Shown here: positions 1 to 8,114 of the stretch, piece after piece
Numbering within the stretch: position 1 is the first letter of the stretch
How the letters are laid out: every line of letters starts with the position of its first letter
Assembly (NCBI RefSeq): GCF_038019025.1
Contig: NZ_CP150496.1
Span: 337,501-401,500, forward strand
DNA length: 64,000 bases
Reading direction: 5' to 3'
From: Polaribacter marinaquae
Lineage (GTDB): Bacteria; Bacteroidota; Bacteroidia; Flavobacteriales; Flavobacteriaceae
Position numbers and translations under genes: made by a program
The notes under the pieces: generated by a model
Told to the model about the DNA's origin: nothing
Databases searched by the model: none
The model's input: the letters and a program-made list of their open reading frames with translations, nothing else

Positions 1-2103
1 TGAGAATAACGCTCTAATATCATCATAGGCTTTGATATACGTAACAGGATTAGATCTAGAAGATCTACCAATAGGATTTTGATCGATAAACTCAACATGT
101 TTTAAGGTGTCAAAATTACCAATTACATCTGTGTGTTGCCCAATTTTATCACCATAACCAACTAATTTCTTTTGCATTGTTGGATACAGAATTTTCTTAA
201 CTAAAGTACTTTTACCAGAACCAGAAACCCCTGTAATAACAGATAAACAATTTAAAGGAAATGTAACATCCACATTTTTTAAATTATTTTCTCTAGCGCC
301 AAGAATTTGTATCTTATTGTTTGATTTTCTTCTTTTTTTAGGAACTTCGATTGTTAAATCTTCATTTAAATATTTTGCTGTTAAAGAATCAGATTTTAAA
401 ATTTCATCAAAATTACCTTCAGCAACAACATTTCCTCCGTAGGTTCCTGCTTCCGGACCAATATCAATAATATAATCTGCTTCTTTCATGATATCTTCAT
501 CATGTTCTACCACAATTACAGTGTTACCTAAATTTCTTAAATCTTTTAAAACGCCAATTAATCTTTCTGTATCTTTAGGATGTAAACCAATACTAGGTTC
601 ATCTAAAATATACATAGAACCAACCAAAGAACTTCCTAAAGATGTTGCTAAATTAATTCGCTGACTTTCTCCACCAGAAAGTGTGTTAGATGTTCTGTTA
701 ATGGTTAAATAATTTAAACCAACATTAGTTAAAAACTGCAATCTGTTGTTAATTTCTGTAAGCAGTCTTTTACCTATTTTTTCTTCATATTTATTCAGTT
801 TAATTTCCTTGAAGAAAGAAGCCAATTCGTCTAAAGGCAAAGCAACTAAATCTGAAATGTTTTTAGAATTGATTTTAACATAATTAGTTTCTTCTCTTAA
901 ACGCTTGCCATTACAAGTTGTACATTTTGTTTTGCCACGGTAACGAGAAAGCATTACACGATTCTGAATTTTATAACTTTTTTCTTCTAAAACAGAAAAG
1001 AAATGATGGATTCCGTGAAAAGAACTATTACCATTCCAAACCAACTCTTTTTGTTTGTCTGAAAGTTCAAACCAAGGTTTATGAATTGGAATGTCAAATT
1101 TATAAGCAACTTCTATTAAATCTTCTTTATAATGAACATAAGCAGGTGTTTTAAAAGGAAAAATAGCGTCTTCAAAAATGGATAAACCTGTGTTTGGTAT
1201 TACTAAATCTTCATCGATGCCAATTACATTTCCATATCCTTCGCAAGTTGGGCATGCGCCGTATGGATTGTTAAAGCTAAATAAATGTGTGTTAGGTTCT
1301 AAAAAAGTAATGCCATCTAATTCGAATTTATTACTGAATTCTGAAACATTATTATCTTCTAAATTTTCTACAAAACAAACACCTTTTCCTTCAAAAAAAG
1401 CAGTCTGTATAGCATCTGCTAATCGATTGTAGAAATCTTCATCATCTTTTTTTACAATTCTATCTACAACTAAAAGTAAAGGTTCATTTTTAAATTCTTC
1501 TTGCGGAAAACTAGTAATTTTATATACTTTATCATTCCATTTAAGTCTTGCATAACCTTGCTGCTCTAAAACTTGTAAAACGGTTTTTAAATCTCTGTTT
1601 TCATCTATAGTTACAGGTGCAAGTAAAAGTAATTTAGTGTTGTCGTTAAATTTTTTTATAAAATTTACAACATCCGAAACAGTATCTTTTTTAACTTCAT
1701 TACCAGAAATAGGAGAGAAGGTTTTACCTATTCTAGCAAACAATAATTTTATATAATCGTAAATTTCTGTACTTGTACCAACAGTAGACCTTGGGTTTGT
1801 AGAGTTAACTTTTTGCTCTATTGCAATTGCGGGTGCAATACCTTTAATATACTCTACTTTAGGTTTGTGTAATTTACCTAAAAATTGTCTTGCATAGGAA
1901 CTTAAACTTTCTACATAACGCCTTTGGCCCTCTGCATAAAGGGTATCAAAAGCTAAAGAAGATTTACCAGAACCAGAAAGACCTGTAATAACTACTAATT
2001 TATTTCTAGGAATTACAACATCTATATTTTTTAAATTGTGCAATTTGGCACCTTTTATAATGATGTTTTCTTTAGGATTTACGGCTGAAATATCTGTCTT
2101 CAT
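1..2103 (-). CDS. uvrA: UvrA, excinuclease ABC subunit A (partial, C-terminus outside window)
   Basis: DNA-damage recognition ATPase of nucleotide excision repair; works with UvrB in the cytoplasm. The 701 visible codons start MKTDISAVNPKE and contain the first Walker A (GLSGSGKSS, near residue 44), the GRIG/insertion region, zinc-binding Cys pairs (ACPTC and KCTTC), the ABC signature LSGGESQR and a Walker B ending in LDEPSIGLHP. The second Walker A lies near the window edge. UvrA is usually about 940 residues, so roughly a quarter is missing beyond position 1. The start is the ATG whose complement is at 2101-2103. It is divergent from the sigma-factor gene across about 210 bases. Identification is secure from the duplicated ABC architecture. 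Confidence 0.96.
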   Translation of the reverse strand, partial: MKTDISAVNPKENIIIKGAKLHNLKNIDVVIPRNKLVVITGLSGSGKSSLAFDTLYAEGQRRYVESLSSYARQFLGKLHKPKVEYIKGIAPAIAIEQKVNSTNPRSTVGTSTEIYDYIKLLFARIGKTFSPISGNEVKKDTVSDVVNFIKKFNDNTKLLLLAPVTIDENRDLKTVLQVLEQQGYARLKWNDKVYKITSFPQEEFKNEPLLLVVDRIVKKDDEDFYNRLADAIQTAFFEGKGVCFVENLEDNNVSEFSNKFELDGITFLEPNTHLFSFNNPYGACPTCEGYGNVIGIDEDLVIPNTGLSIFEDAIFPFKTPAYVHYKEDLIEVAYKFDIPIHKPWFELSDKQKELVWNGNSSFHGIHHFFSVLEEKSYKIQNRVMLSRYRGKTKCTTCNGKRLREETNYVKINSKNISDLVALPLDELASFFKEIKLNKYEEKIGKRLLTEINNRLQFLTNVGLNYLTINRTSNTLSGGESQRINLATSLGSSLVGSMYILDEPSIGLHPKDTERLIGVLKDLRNLGNTVIVVEHDEDIMKEADYIIDIGPEAGTYGGNVVAEGNFDEILKSDSLTAKYLNEDLTIEVPKKRRKSNNKIQILGARENNLKNVDVTFPLNCLSVITGVSGSGKSTLVKKILYPTMQKKLVGYGDKIGQHTDVIGNFDTLKHVEFIDQNPIGRSSRSNPVTYIKAYDDIRALFS

Positions 2104-2180
2104 GTATCAAAAATATAAGCTATAAAATTACCAAAAAATTACCTCATTTAGAAATTACTAAAATCTTTTTTGTAAAAAGT

Positions 2181-2211
2181 TTGTACTTTAAATAAAAAAT
2201 ATTCATATTTG
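2181..2211 (+). promoter_or_regulatory. Candidate promoter of the sigma-factor gene
   Basis: TTG at 2181-2183, 20 bases, then CATATTTG at 2204-2211, one mismatch from the Bacteroidetes -7 consensus TAnnTTTG. It lies about 105 bases upstream of the sigma-factor ATG, giving a long leader that contains the hairpin at 2283-2305. Confidence 0.32.
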
Positions 2212-2282
2212 TAGTATAAACCTCACAAAATTAGACGTATATAGTATAAAATTACTTTAAAAATTATTAACAAATAATAATA

Positions 2283-2305
2283 AGAAAAGCACTAACGGCT
2301 TTTCT
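2283..2305 (+). other. Perfect 8-bp inverted repeat just upstream of the sigma-factor start
   Basis: AGAAAAGC (2283-2290) and GCTTTTCT (2298-2305) flank a 7-base spacer and end 10 bases before the ATG at 2316. In the transcript this would be a hairpin next to the ribosome entry region. There is no T-run, so it does not look like an ordinary terminator. A role in translation or as an operator is inference. Confidence 0.45.
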
Positions 2306-2315
2306 ACAAGTAATT

Positions 2316-2903
2316 ATGATACGTACTAATACAATTTCAGATAGCATTTTAGTAAGCGATTATATTAAAGGTAAAGAAGCCTCTTTAGCTATTTTAATCA
2401 ACAGACACCAACAACGCCTTTTTAGCTTTATTTACAGTAAAGTACAAGATAAAGATTTAACAGAAGATATTTTTCAGGATACTTTTATTAAAGTAATTAG
2501 AACTTTAAAAAAAGGAAATTATAATGAAGAAGGAAAGTTTTTACCTTGGGTTATGAGAATTGCTCATAATCTAGTAATTGATTATTTTAGAAAGAATAAT
2601 AGAATGCCTTCATTTAAAAATACTGATGAGTTTGACATTTTTTCTGTTTTACATGACGGTAGCTTAAATGCAGAAAAACAAATTATACAAGAACAGATTT
2701 ACGATAATGTAAGAGAGCTTGTTAATGAGTTGCCACAAGAGCAAAAAGAAGTTTTAGTTATGCGAATGTATAAAGATATGAGCTTTAAAGAAATAAGCGA
2801 AAATACAGGCGTAAGTATAAATACAGCTTTAGGTAGAATGCGTTATGCTTTAATAAATATGCGTAAGCTAATAGATAAACATAAAATTATTTTGGTGAAT
2901 TAA
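2316..2903 (+). CDS. RNA polymerase sigma factor, sigma-70 family, ECF type
   Basis: Promoter-recognition subunit of RNA polymerase, 195 residues. Region 2 is visible at about residues 25-95 (NRHQQRLFSFIYSKV, DIFQDTFIKVI, FLPWVMRIAHNLVIDYFR). Region 4 is at about 135-185 (LPQEQKEVLVMRMYKDMSF, then the helix-turn-helix KEISENTGVSINTALGRMR). No anti-sigma factor gene is adjacent; instead a 47-residue ORF follows. The protein resembles a sigma factor widely conserved in Flavobacteriia rather than one of the variable FecI/anti-sigma pairs. The regulon cannot be told from sequence. A hairpin precedes the start. Confidence 0.93.
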   Translation: MIRTNTISDSILVSDYIKGKEASLAILINRHQQRLFSFIYSKVQDKDLTEDIFQDTFIKVIRTLKKGNYNEEGKFLPWVMRIAHNLVIDYFRKNNRMPSFKNTDEFDIFSVLHDGSLNAEKQIIQEQIYDNVRELVNELPQEQKEVLVMRMYKDMSFKEISENTGVSINTALGRMRYALINMRKLIDKHKIILVN

Positions 2904-2961
2904 CAATAAAGTTTAAAATGCGTCGTTATTAAATTAGAAACCAATATATTAAATAATTTAT

Positions 2962-3105
2962 ATGATGCAACTTTACTCTAAAAAGTCTTCTGATTATCAG
3001 AGGCAACCAAAAAAAGAAACAGTTCAATTTTTGATTAATTTTTCCAAATCTCTACGAATTGAAAAAACAAAATCAAATAACTTCATTGAATTGAATTTGA
3101 ATTAA
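2962..3105 (+). CDS. Small hypothetical protein (47 aa) downstream of the sigma factor
   Basis: A 48-codon ORF starting ATG ATG and ending TAA at 3103. It lies 58 bases after the sigma-factor stop and directly before a good rho-independent terminator, so it is probably co-transcribed. The product is basic and polar, with a central segment KKETVQFLINFSKSLRI that could form an amphipathic helix. There are no membrane segments and no Cys. I recall similarly short proteins near this sigma factor in other Flavobacteriaceae, but cannot verify this here. Function unknown; a sigma-interacting partner is only a positional guess. Confidence 0.55.
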   Translation: MMQLYSKKSSDYQRQPKKETVQFLINFSKSLRIEKTKSNNFIELNLN

Positions 3106-3111
3106 GAGTGG

Positions 3112-3143
3112 AAAAAGCTTCAACTAACGTTGGGGCTTTTTTT
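3112..3143 (+). terminator. Rho-independent terminator after the sigma factor/small ORF unit
   Basis: A 13-bp stem (AAAAAGCTTCAAC against GTTGGGGCTTTTT, two G-T wobbles) with a TAAC loop and a seven-T run. It starts 7 bases after the small ORF's stop codon. Confidence 0.8.
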
Positions 3144-3207
3144 ATATGCACTATTTAAAAAATTAAATGAGTTAATACAAAATCTAATATCTAAGTAACT
3201 TGCAGCC

Positions 3208-3831
3208 ATGGAAAACATATTAGTAGCAGGTGCAAATGGTACCACAGGAAAAAAAATAGTTAATTTATTAGAAACATCACAATATTTTAATCCAATTGCT
3301 ATGGTTAGAAAAGAAGAACAAAAAAAGCAATTTGAAGATAAAAATATTAAAACCGTTTTAGCAGATTTAGAAGAAGATGTTTCTTTTACAACTAAAAATA
3401 TAGACAAAGTTATTTTTGCCGCTGGTTCTGGTGGTAAAAAAGTAGTAGAAGTAGATCAAGAAGGAGCTAAAAGAATGATAGATGCAGCAATAAAAGAAAA
3501 CGTATCTAAGTTTGTAATGTTAAGTTCTATGGGAGCAGACAATCCTGAGCAAGCAGATGATTTGCAAGAATATTTAAAAGCGAAACACAATGCTGATGTT
3601 TATTTAAAAGAAAGTAATCTTACATATTCTATTGTTAGACCAGGGTCTTTAACTGACAAAAAAGGAAAAGGAAAAATTGAACTAAGCGGAAAACTTAATA
3701 AATCTGGTAAAATTACAAGAGATGATGTAGCACAAACTTTAGTTAGATCTTTACATGACACAGCCGCAATTAATAAAACTTTCGAAATTATAGAAGGAGA
3801 AACATTAATTGGTCAAGCAGTTCCTCATTAA
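3208..3831 (+). CDS. SDR-family NAD(P)-binding protein, NmrA/YwnB-like
   Basis: Atypical short-chain dehydrogenase/reductase of 207 residues with a Rossmann fold. The GxxGxxG dinucleotide-binding motif GANGTTG is at residues 8-14. VIFAAGSGGKK and FVMLSSMGAD follow at about 70 and 103, and the late motif YSIVRPGSLTD is at about 140. The classical catalytic YxxxK is not obvious, which fits the NAD(P)H-binding/NmrA-like group, whose members range from reductases to redox sensors. The substrate cannot be assigned. It is a single-gene unit between two terminators. Confidence 0.85.
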   Translation: MENILVAGANGTTGKKIVNLLETSQYFNPIAMVRKEEQKKQFEDKNIKTVLADLEEDVSFTTKNIDKVIFAAGSGGKKVVEVDQEGAKRMIDAAIKENVSKFVMLSSMGADNPEQADDLQEYLKAKHNADVYLKESNLTYSIVRPGSLTDKKGKGKIELSGKLNKSGKITRDDVAQTLVRSLHDTAAINKTFEIIEGETLIGQAVPH

Positions 3832-3852
3832 GATATTACAATATTATAAAAC

Positions 3853-3884
3853 AAAAAAAACACCTTTTTAAGGTGTTTTTTTTG
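3853..3884. terminator. Bidirectional terminator shared by the SDR gene and nth
   Basis: AAAAACACCTT and AAGGTGTTTTT form a stem with a T-run on one side and an A-run on the other, so it can act on both strands. It overlaps the stop codon of nth (3868-3870). Confidence 0.8.
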
Positions 3885-4530
3885 TTTTATAATACTCGTT
3901 TAAAACTGTTTTTCTACCAATTGTTTTAGTAATAATGTCGTTGTCTAAATTCCAGCCTCTAGCAGGAGAATATTCTCTTCCGTACCAAATAATTTGAAGA
4001 TGTAAATCATTCCATAGTTCTCTTGGGAATAATCTTTTTGCATCTTTTTCTGTTTGTGCAACGCTTTTTCCGTTACTTAAATTCCAACGATACATCAATC
4101 TTAAAATATGCGTATCTACCGGAAAAGCGGGTACACCAAATGCTTGACTCATTACAACACTTGCAGTTTTATGACCAACAGCAGGTAATTCTTCTAAACC
4201 TTCGAAACTTTGAGGAACTTCGCCATCATATTTTTCTATTAAAATTTTAGACAAACCGTAAATTCCTTTACTTTTCATTGGAGACAAACCACATGGTCTT
4301 ATGATTTCCTTAATTTCTTCAATAGACATTTTTACCATATTAAAAGGATTGTCTGCTTTGGCAAACAATAATGGTGTAATTTGATTTACTCTAACGTCTG
4401 TACATTGTGCAGACAGCAATACTGCAATTAACAATGTATACGGATCTTTATGATCTAACGGAATAGGAATTTCTGGATATTTTTCTTGAAGTGTATCAAT
4501 TACAAATTGTACTTTTTCTTGCTTTGTCAT
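3868..4530 (-). CDS. nth: Endonuclease III (DNA glycosylase/AP lyase) lacking the Fe-S cluster cysteines
   Basis: Base-excision repair glycosylase removing oxidised pyrimidines. From the ATG at 4530 it is 220 residues, the usual Nth length. A 62-residue upstream extension is open but crosses the bcp start and is rejected. The helix-hairpin-helix is LPAVGHKTASVV with catalytic Lys121, and PVDTH gives catalytic Asp139. Most Nth proteins end with C-x6-C-x2-C-x5-C holding a 4Fe-4S cluster. Here the matching region reads GREYSPARGWNLDNDIITK, with Ser188 at the first Cys position; the only Cys are C43 and C80. The core is intact, so it is probably active without a cluster. It is divergent from bcp. 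Confidence 0.93.
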   Translation of the reverse strand: MTKQEKVQFVIDTLQEKYPEIPIPLDHKDPYTLLIAVLLSAQCTDVRVNQITPLLFAKADNPFNMVKMSIEEIKEIIRPCGLSPMKSKGIYGLSKILIEKYDGEVPQSFEGLEELPAVGHKTASVVMSQAFGVPAFPVDTHILRLMYRWNLSNGKSVAQTEKDAKRLFPRELWNDLHLQIIWYGREYSPARGWNLDNDIITKTIGRKTVLNEYYKTKKTP

Positions 4531-4651
4531 AAATAATAGATAAGGTGTAAAGTTAAAAAAAGTTAAAAGTAAATTCTTTAGTATTACTTTACTTTTTTTA
4601 ATAATTAAAGTAAAAAACTTTCTATTTTTATATTCTAAAATTTCAAGACAA

Positions 4652-5104
4652 ATGACATCATTAAAAATAGGAGACAAAGCTCCGGAATTTGAAGCAAAAG
4701 ACAACACAGGTAACACAATTAAATTATCAGATTACAGCGGTAAAAAATTAGTTCTATTTTTTTATCCAAAAGCAAGTACACCAGGTTGTACTAATGAAGC
4801 GTGTGATTTAAGAGATAATTATCAAACTTTTTTAAGCAAAGGCTATGATGTTTTGGGTGTAAGCGCAGATTCTGCAAAAAGACAACAAAATTTTATCAAT
4901 AAAAATGAATTGCCATTTCCTCTATTAGCAGATGAAGATAAAGCAGTAATTGAGGCTTTTAATGTTTGGGGACCTAAAAAATTTATGGGAAGAGAGTATG
5001 ACGGAATTCATAGAACCACTTTTGTTATAGATGAAAATGGTGTTATAGAAGATGTAATTTCAAAGGTAAAAACAAAGGCGCATGCAGCCCAAATTTTAGA
5101 ATAA
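4652..5104 (+). CDS. bcp: Thioredoxin-dependent thiol peroxidase (Bcp/PrxQ peroxiredoxin)
   Basis: Reduces hydrogen peroxide and organic hydroperoxides in the cytoplasm using thioredoxin. The 150-residue AhpC/TSA fold carries FFYPKASTPGCTNEACDLRD, with peroxidatic Cys46 and resolving Cys51 five residues later, the atypical 2-Cys BCP pattern. The C-terminal part RTTFVIDENGVI is typical of the family. Length matches E. coli Bcp (about 156). Monocistronic, convergent with the response-regulator gene. Confidence 0.95.
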   Translation: MTSLKIGDKAPEFEAKDNTGNTIKLSDYSGKKLVLFFYPKASTPGCTNEACDLRDNYQTFLSKGYDVLGVSADSAKRQQNFINKNELPFPLLADEDKAVIEAFNVWGPKKFMGREYDGIHRTTFVIDENGVIEDVISKVKTKAHAAQILE

Positions 5105-5135
5105 TGAATACCTTTTTAGGTAATTATTATTCCTT
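5101..5135. terminator. Candidate bidirectional terminator between bcp and the response regulator
   Basis: AATAATGAATACCT and AGGTAATTATTATT can pair with one mismatch and one wobble around a TTT loop, spanning both stop codons of the convergent genes. The stem is AT-rich, so support is moderate. Confidence 0.42.
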
Positions 5136-5739
5136 TTTGAATACCGAATTTTATTAATTCTGGTGTACTTTTTGTTAACGTAATTTCAAAAAGCTCCCTT
5201 TTATGAGATTTTAAAGAACTTTCTGTAATGTTTAAGATTGCAGAGAGTTCTTTTTCTTTTTTATTCGAATAATCATATAATGCTTGTAAAATCTCTAATT
5301 TTCTTTTTGTAAACTTATAATTATCGATTTCTACTTTAAAAGAAGATTTATTCTTTTTAACGGTTTTACTCATAAAACAAGTAAGAATAACTTCTTTAAA
5401 ATTTTCTAAATCTTCATCCTTTCCAACAAAAAAATCTACACCGTTACTTATTGCTTTATTTTTAATATAATTATTGTTCATGGTTGTTAAAGCAATGATT
5501 TTAAAATTGTTATTCTTTTTAATTTCATTTAAGAAATCTAAAGAACTCTTTCCATTAAAATTTACGTCTAAGATTAAAACGTCAAATTTGTTTAGTGATG
5601 TAAAAGAAATTAAATGATCAAGATTATTAAACGTTTGTATTACATTTAATTCTTCATGAAAATTTAAACTATCTTTTAATGCATCGCAAAAAAAACGATT
5701 GTCATCAGCAATTACTATATTTATTGGACTTTTAATCAT
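5116..5739 (-). CDS. Response regulator with divergent LuxR-type output domain
   Basis: Cytoplasmic transcriptional regulator, 207 residues. The receiver domain (about 5-125) has acidic residues D12/D13, phospho-acceptor Asp58 in VLILDVNF, a conserved LTT switch segment, and Lys in VGKDED. The C-terminal half (about 145-205) resembles a LuxR/NarL helix-turn-helix (KRKLEILQALYDYS, ELSAILNITESSLKSHKREL) but is divergent. Its start overlaps the end of the upstream histidine-kinase gene by 8 bases, so the two form a translationally coupled pair. The target genes are not evident. Confidence 0.88.
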   Translation of the reverse strand: MIKSPINIVIADDNRFFCDALKDSLNFHEELNVIQTFNNLDHLISFTSLNKFDVLILDVNFNGKSSLDFLNEIKKNNNFKIIALTTMNNNYIKNKAISNGVDFFVGKDEDLENFKEVILTCFMSKTVKKNKSSFKVEIDNYKFTKRKLEILQALYDYSNKKEKELSAILNITESSLKSHKRELFEITLTKSTPELIKFGIQKGIIIT

Positions 5740-7549
5740 TTACAAGGATTTCAATTTTAAAAGTACTTCCGGTTTTATCAGAAATAATATTTAAGGTTCC
5801 TTTTAACTGAGAAACTCTTTCTCTTATACTATTTAAACCGAAACTTGAATCGGAAATTTTATCAGTATTAAAGCCAATACCATCATCTTTTACTTCTATA
5901 AAAACAACTTTATTTTTTTGTTGATGAATATTGATATTAATTATGGTTGATTTAGAATGTTTTATTGCGTTGGTAGTTAATTCTGATATAATTCGATAGA
6001 TGTGAACACATTTATCTTGTGGCAAATCTATACCGTCTAGATTAAAGTTATGTGATATTTTCTGATTTGTAAGTTTATCTAATTTTTCACAAAATTCTAT
6101 CAAACTAGAAATAAAGTTTTCTGAATTGATTTTAGGAGCATATAAACTGTTTAGTAAATATCTATAGTCTTTATAAAAAGCATCTAAAATTTCTTGTACT
6201 TTTTCTGGTGTATTGTCTGCTTTTTGTAAAAGTCTCAGTTTTAAAGCTTCTAAATATCCGCCAAAGGTATCATGCACATTATTTACAAGTTTGTTGCGTT
6301 CTTGTTGCTGTACTTCTAGTGTCTTATTTTGAAAGTTATATTTAAGTTCATCACTAACTTTTTTCAACTTAAAATAACTTCTTTGAGTATCTATAACAGT
6401 ACCAAAAATATAGCGCGTAAATAGCAAAATTTCTAATGATAGTGCTAAATAATAAATATTTGGTCCGCTATATTTAATTGCTAATGTATTATGTACTTCC
6501 GGGTTCATAATTTGACCATTTATAACAGCTAAAATTGGTACAATAAAAGCTATGACTAAGTATAAAGGTAATTGTTTCTTAATTGTTAAATAGATATGAT
6601 TTAAAACCCAAATAAACGCGATTATCTTTAAAACTGTCCAAACATAAAGATATAAGTTTATGAATCCTCCGAAGAAAAATTTATAAACATATAATAATAC
6701 AAACGGAATTGTGAAGTATGCTCCCCATTTAAAAATTCTTTTTGATATTTTTTGATTTGCATTTAATTTATAAAAATTTAAATAGAATAAACCCATACAG
6801 AGCACACCAATTGTTTGGCTAAAACTTCTAACATTATTAATTAAAAATACGCTATCAGACCAAATATATTGTACTCCTAAGCCTTTGCCTGCCAAAAATT
6901 CGAAAAATACAGTAACTATATATGCTGCATAAAATAAAACAGCATATTCTTTTTTTAATACTGCAAAAAAGACAAGTATAAGAGTCATGCTTATTAAAAA
7001 AGCTATAAAAAGTCCGAAATAAAAATATTCTGATTGTACTCGTTTCAAAAAATCATTTTCATTTTCTAAATAAAGAGCCAATCTAGTTCTACCAGTGCTA
7101 TTTTTTATTCTTAAAAAAACATCAGTTTTTAAAATGCTATCGGTTTCAATTTTCCAAACTGGATTTCTGTAAAAAATGTTTTTATGCGGAAAAAGTTCGT
7201 TGTAAGAAACACTAGAAAGGGTATCAATTTTATTTCCTTTTTTCAAGTAAACTTTACCAAAATCTAAATAAGTATTGGCAATTGTAAAGTATTTTTTATC
7301 TATTTTTTTTGAAGTATTGTCTAAAGAGAAATGATACCAAAACGTTTTACCGTTTAAAATTTTGTAAATTTTTTGATTTTCTTCTTTTTGAAATTCTCCT
7401 GATTCATAATTGTGTATTATCTCTAAAATTGAAAGATTTTGCTCTTTAGTGTCAAAATATTTTAAATCATCATAAACCGATTTTTGTTTTTCTTGAGCAC
7501 TAATAAAACTAAAAATATGAATAAAAAAGAGGAGAGTAATTTTTTTCAA
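5732..7549 (-). CDS. 7TM-DISM sensor histidine kinase (HisKA_3 type)
   Basis: Membrane sensor kinase of 605 residues, partner of the following response regulator. A signal peptide (about 1-18) leads into a periplasmic 7TMR-DISM extracellular domain (about 20-165) with a jelly-roll-like pattern. About seven membrane segments follow (175-385), then a coiled coil and a HisKA_3 dimerisation helix with phospho-acceptor His426 in NNVHDTFGG. The HATPase domain shows the N-box SELTTNAIKHSKS and G-box DDGIGFN. DISM extracellular domains are thought to bind carbohydrates or other small ligands; the ligand here is unknown. The gene is divergent from a solo LuxR-type gene. Confidence 0.92.
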   Translation of the reverse strand: MKKITLLFFIHIFSFISAQEKQKSVYDDLKYFDTKEQNLSILEIIHNYESGEFQKEENQKIYKILNGKTFWYHFSLDNTSKKIDKKYFTIANTYLDFGKVYLKKGNKIDTLSSVSYNELFPHKNIFYRNPVWKIETDSILKTDVFLRIKNSTGRTRLALYLENENDFLKRVQSEYFYFGLFIAFLISMTLILVFFAVLKKEYAVLFYAAYIVTVFFEFLAGKGLGVQYIWSDSVFLINNVRSFSQTIGVLCMGLFYLNFYKLNANQKISKRIFKWGAYFTIPFVLLYVYKFFFGGFINLYLYVWTVLKIIAFIWVLNHIYLTIKKQLPLYLVIAFIVPILAVINGQIMNPEVHNTLAIKYSGPNIYYLALSLEILLFTRYIFGTVIDTQRSYFKLKKVSDELKYNFQNKTLEVQQQERNKLVNNVHDTFGGYLEALKLRLLQKADNTPEKVQEILDAFYKDYRYLLNSLYAPKINSENFISSLIEFCEKLDKLTNQKISHNFNLDGIDLPQDKCVHIYRIISELTTNAIKHSKSTIININIHQQKNKVVFIEVKDDGIGFNTDKISDSSFGLNSIRERVSQLKGTLNIISDKTGSTFKIEILVND

Positions 7550-7643
7550 TGGGTTCTAAAGTTCTAAAAGACAATACTAAAGTATGGTTTTTTTTAAAGA
7601 ACTACAATTAATTTTACAAAGCTTATAAAATGCTTAAAAAATT

Positions 7644-8045
7644 ATGGGGGTAGTTAAACTATTTGATAAGTCAAATTTAGAATTAATTTCAAAAAAGGAT
7701 AATGAATCGATAGATAGGAAATTGTCTATTAGCTTTATTAGAGACTTTCTTTTCTTTTTTAATATCAAACAAGAAGATTTGCCAAAATTAATTTCTTATT
7801 CAGAAGAATTAGAAAGAAATAGGCAGTTTGTACTAGAAAATAAAAAATATTTTGAAACATTAACTTGTAAAGAAAAAGAGGTTTTTACACTTGTAATTAA
7901 GGGAAAATCCTCTTGCGAAATTGCAAATAGTTTATTTATAGAAACATCAACAGTTTCTACTCATAGAAAGCGAATTAAGCAAAAGTTGAATTTAACCTCA
8001 ATATTCGATTGGTATAATTATGCGAAAGCTTTTGACTTAGCATAA
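7644..8045 (+). CDS. LuxR-family helix-turn-helix regulator without a receiver domain
   Basis: 133-residue DNA-binding protein. The C-terminal LuxR helix-turn-helix spans about 70-130: LTCKEKEVFTLVIKGKSSCEIA, then the recognition segment ETSTVSTHRKRIKQKL. The N-terminal 65 residues show no receiver or autoinducer-binding domain and may be a helical dimerisation region. An ATG upstream (7630) runs into a stop, so ATG 7644 is the start. It lies between the divergent two-component system and the giant LRR gene, 69 bases upstream of the latter. A 19-bp inverted repeat in that gap is a plausible binding site for it, by inference. Confidence 0.85.
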   Translation: MGVVKLFDKSNLELISKKDNESIDRKLSISFIRDFLFFFNIKQEDLPKLISYSEELERNRQFVLENKKYFETLTCKEKEVFTLVIKGKSSCEIANSLFIETSTVSTHRKRIKQKLNLTSIFDWYNYAKAFDLA

Positions 8046-8061
8046 TTAAAAATTTCCCCAA

Positions 8062-8080
8062 AATCTAGAATTACTAGATT
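8062..8080. promoter_or_regulatory. 19-bp inverted repeat, candidate operator upstream of the LRR gene
   Basis: AATCTAG (8062-8068) and CTAGATT (8074-8080) form perfect 7-base arms around AATTA. It sits 16 bases after the LuxR-type gene and 34 bases before the LRR start. No T-run follows, which argues against a terminator. Size and symmetry suit a dimeric helix-turn-helix protein. Confidence 0.45.
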
Positions 8081-8114
8081 CCTTTATCAATAGTTATTAT
8101 GAAAAAACAGTAAA

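Noticed and set aside
918..1432. Two plus-strand open frames opposite uvrA.
   Set aside because: Antisense to well-conserved uvrA coding sequence, with no recognisable protein features.
3120..3407. 95-codon minus-strand frame opposite the SDR gene.
   Set aside because: Shadow of the coding frame; it also begins inside the terminator region.
4531..4716. Longer nth start giving 62 extra residues.
   Set aside because: It runs through the divergent bcp start and leader, and the added residues do not belong to Nth; ATG 4530 gives the family length.
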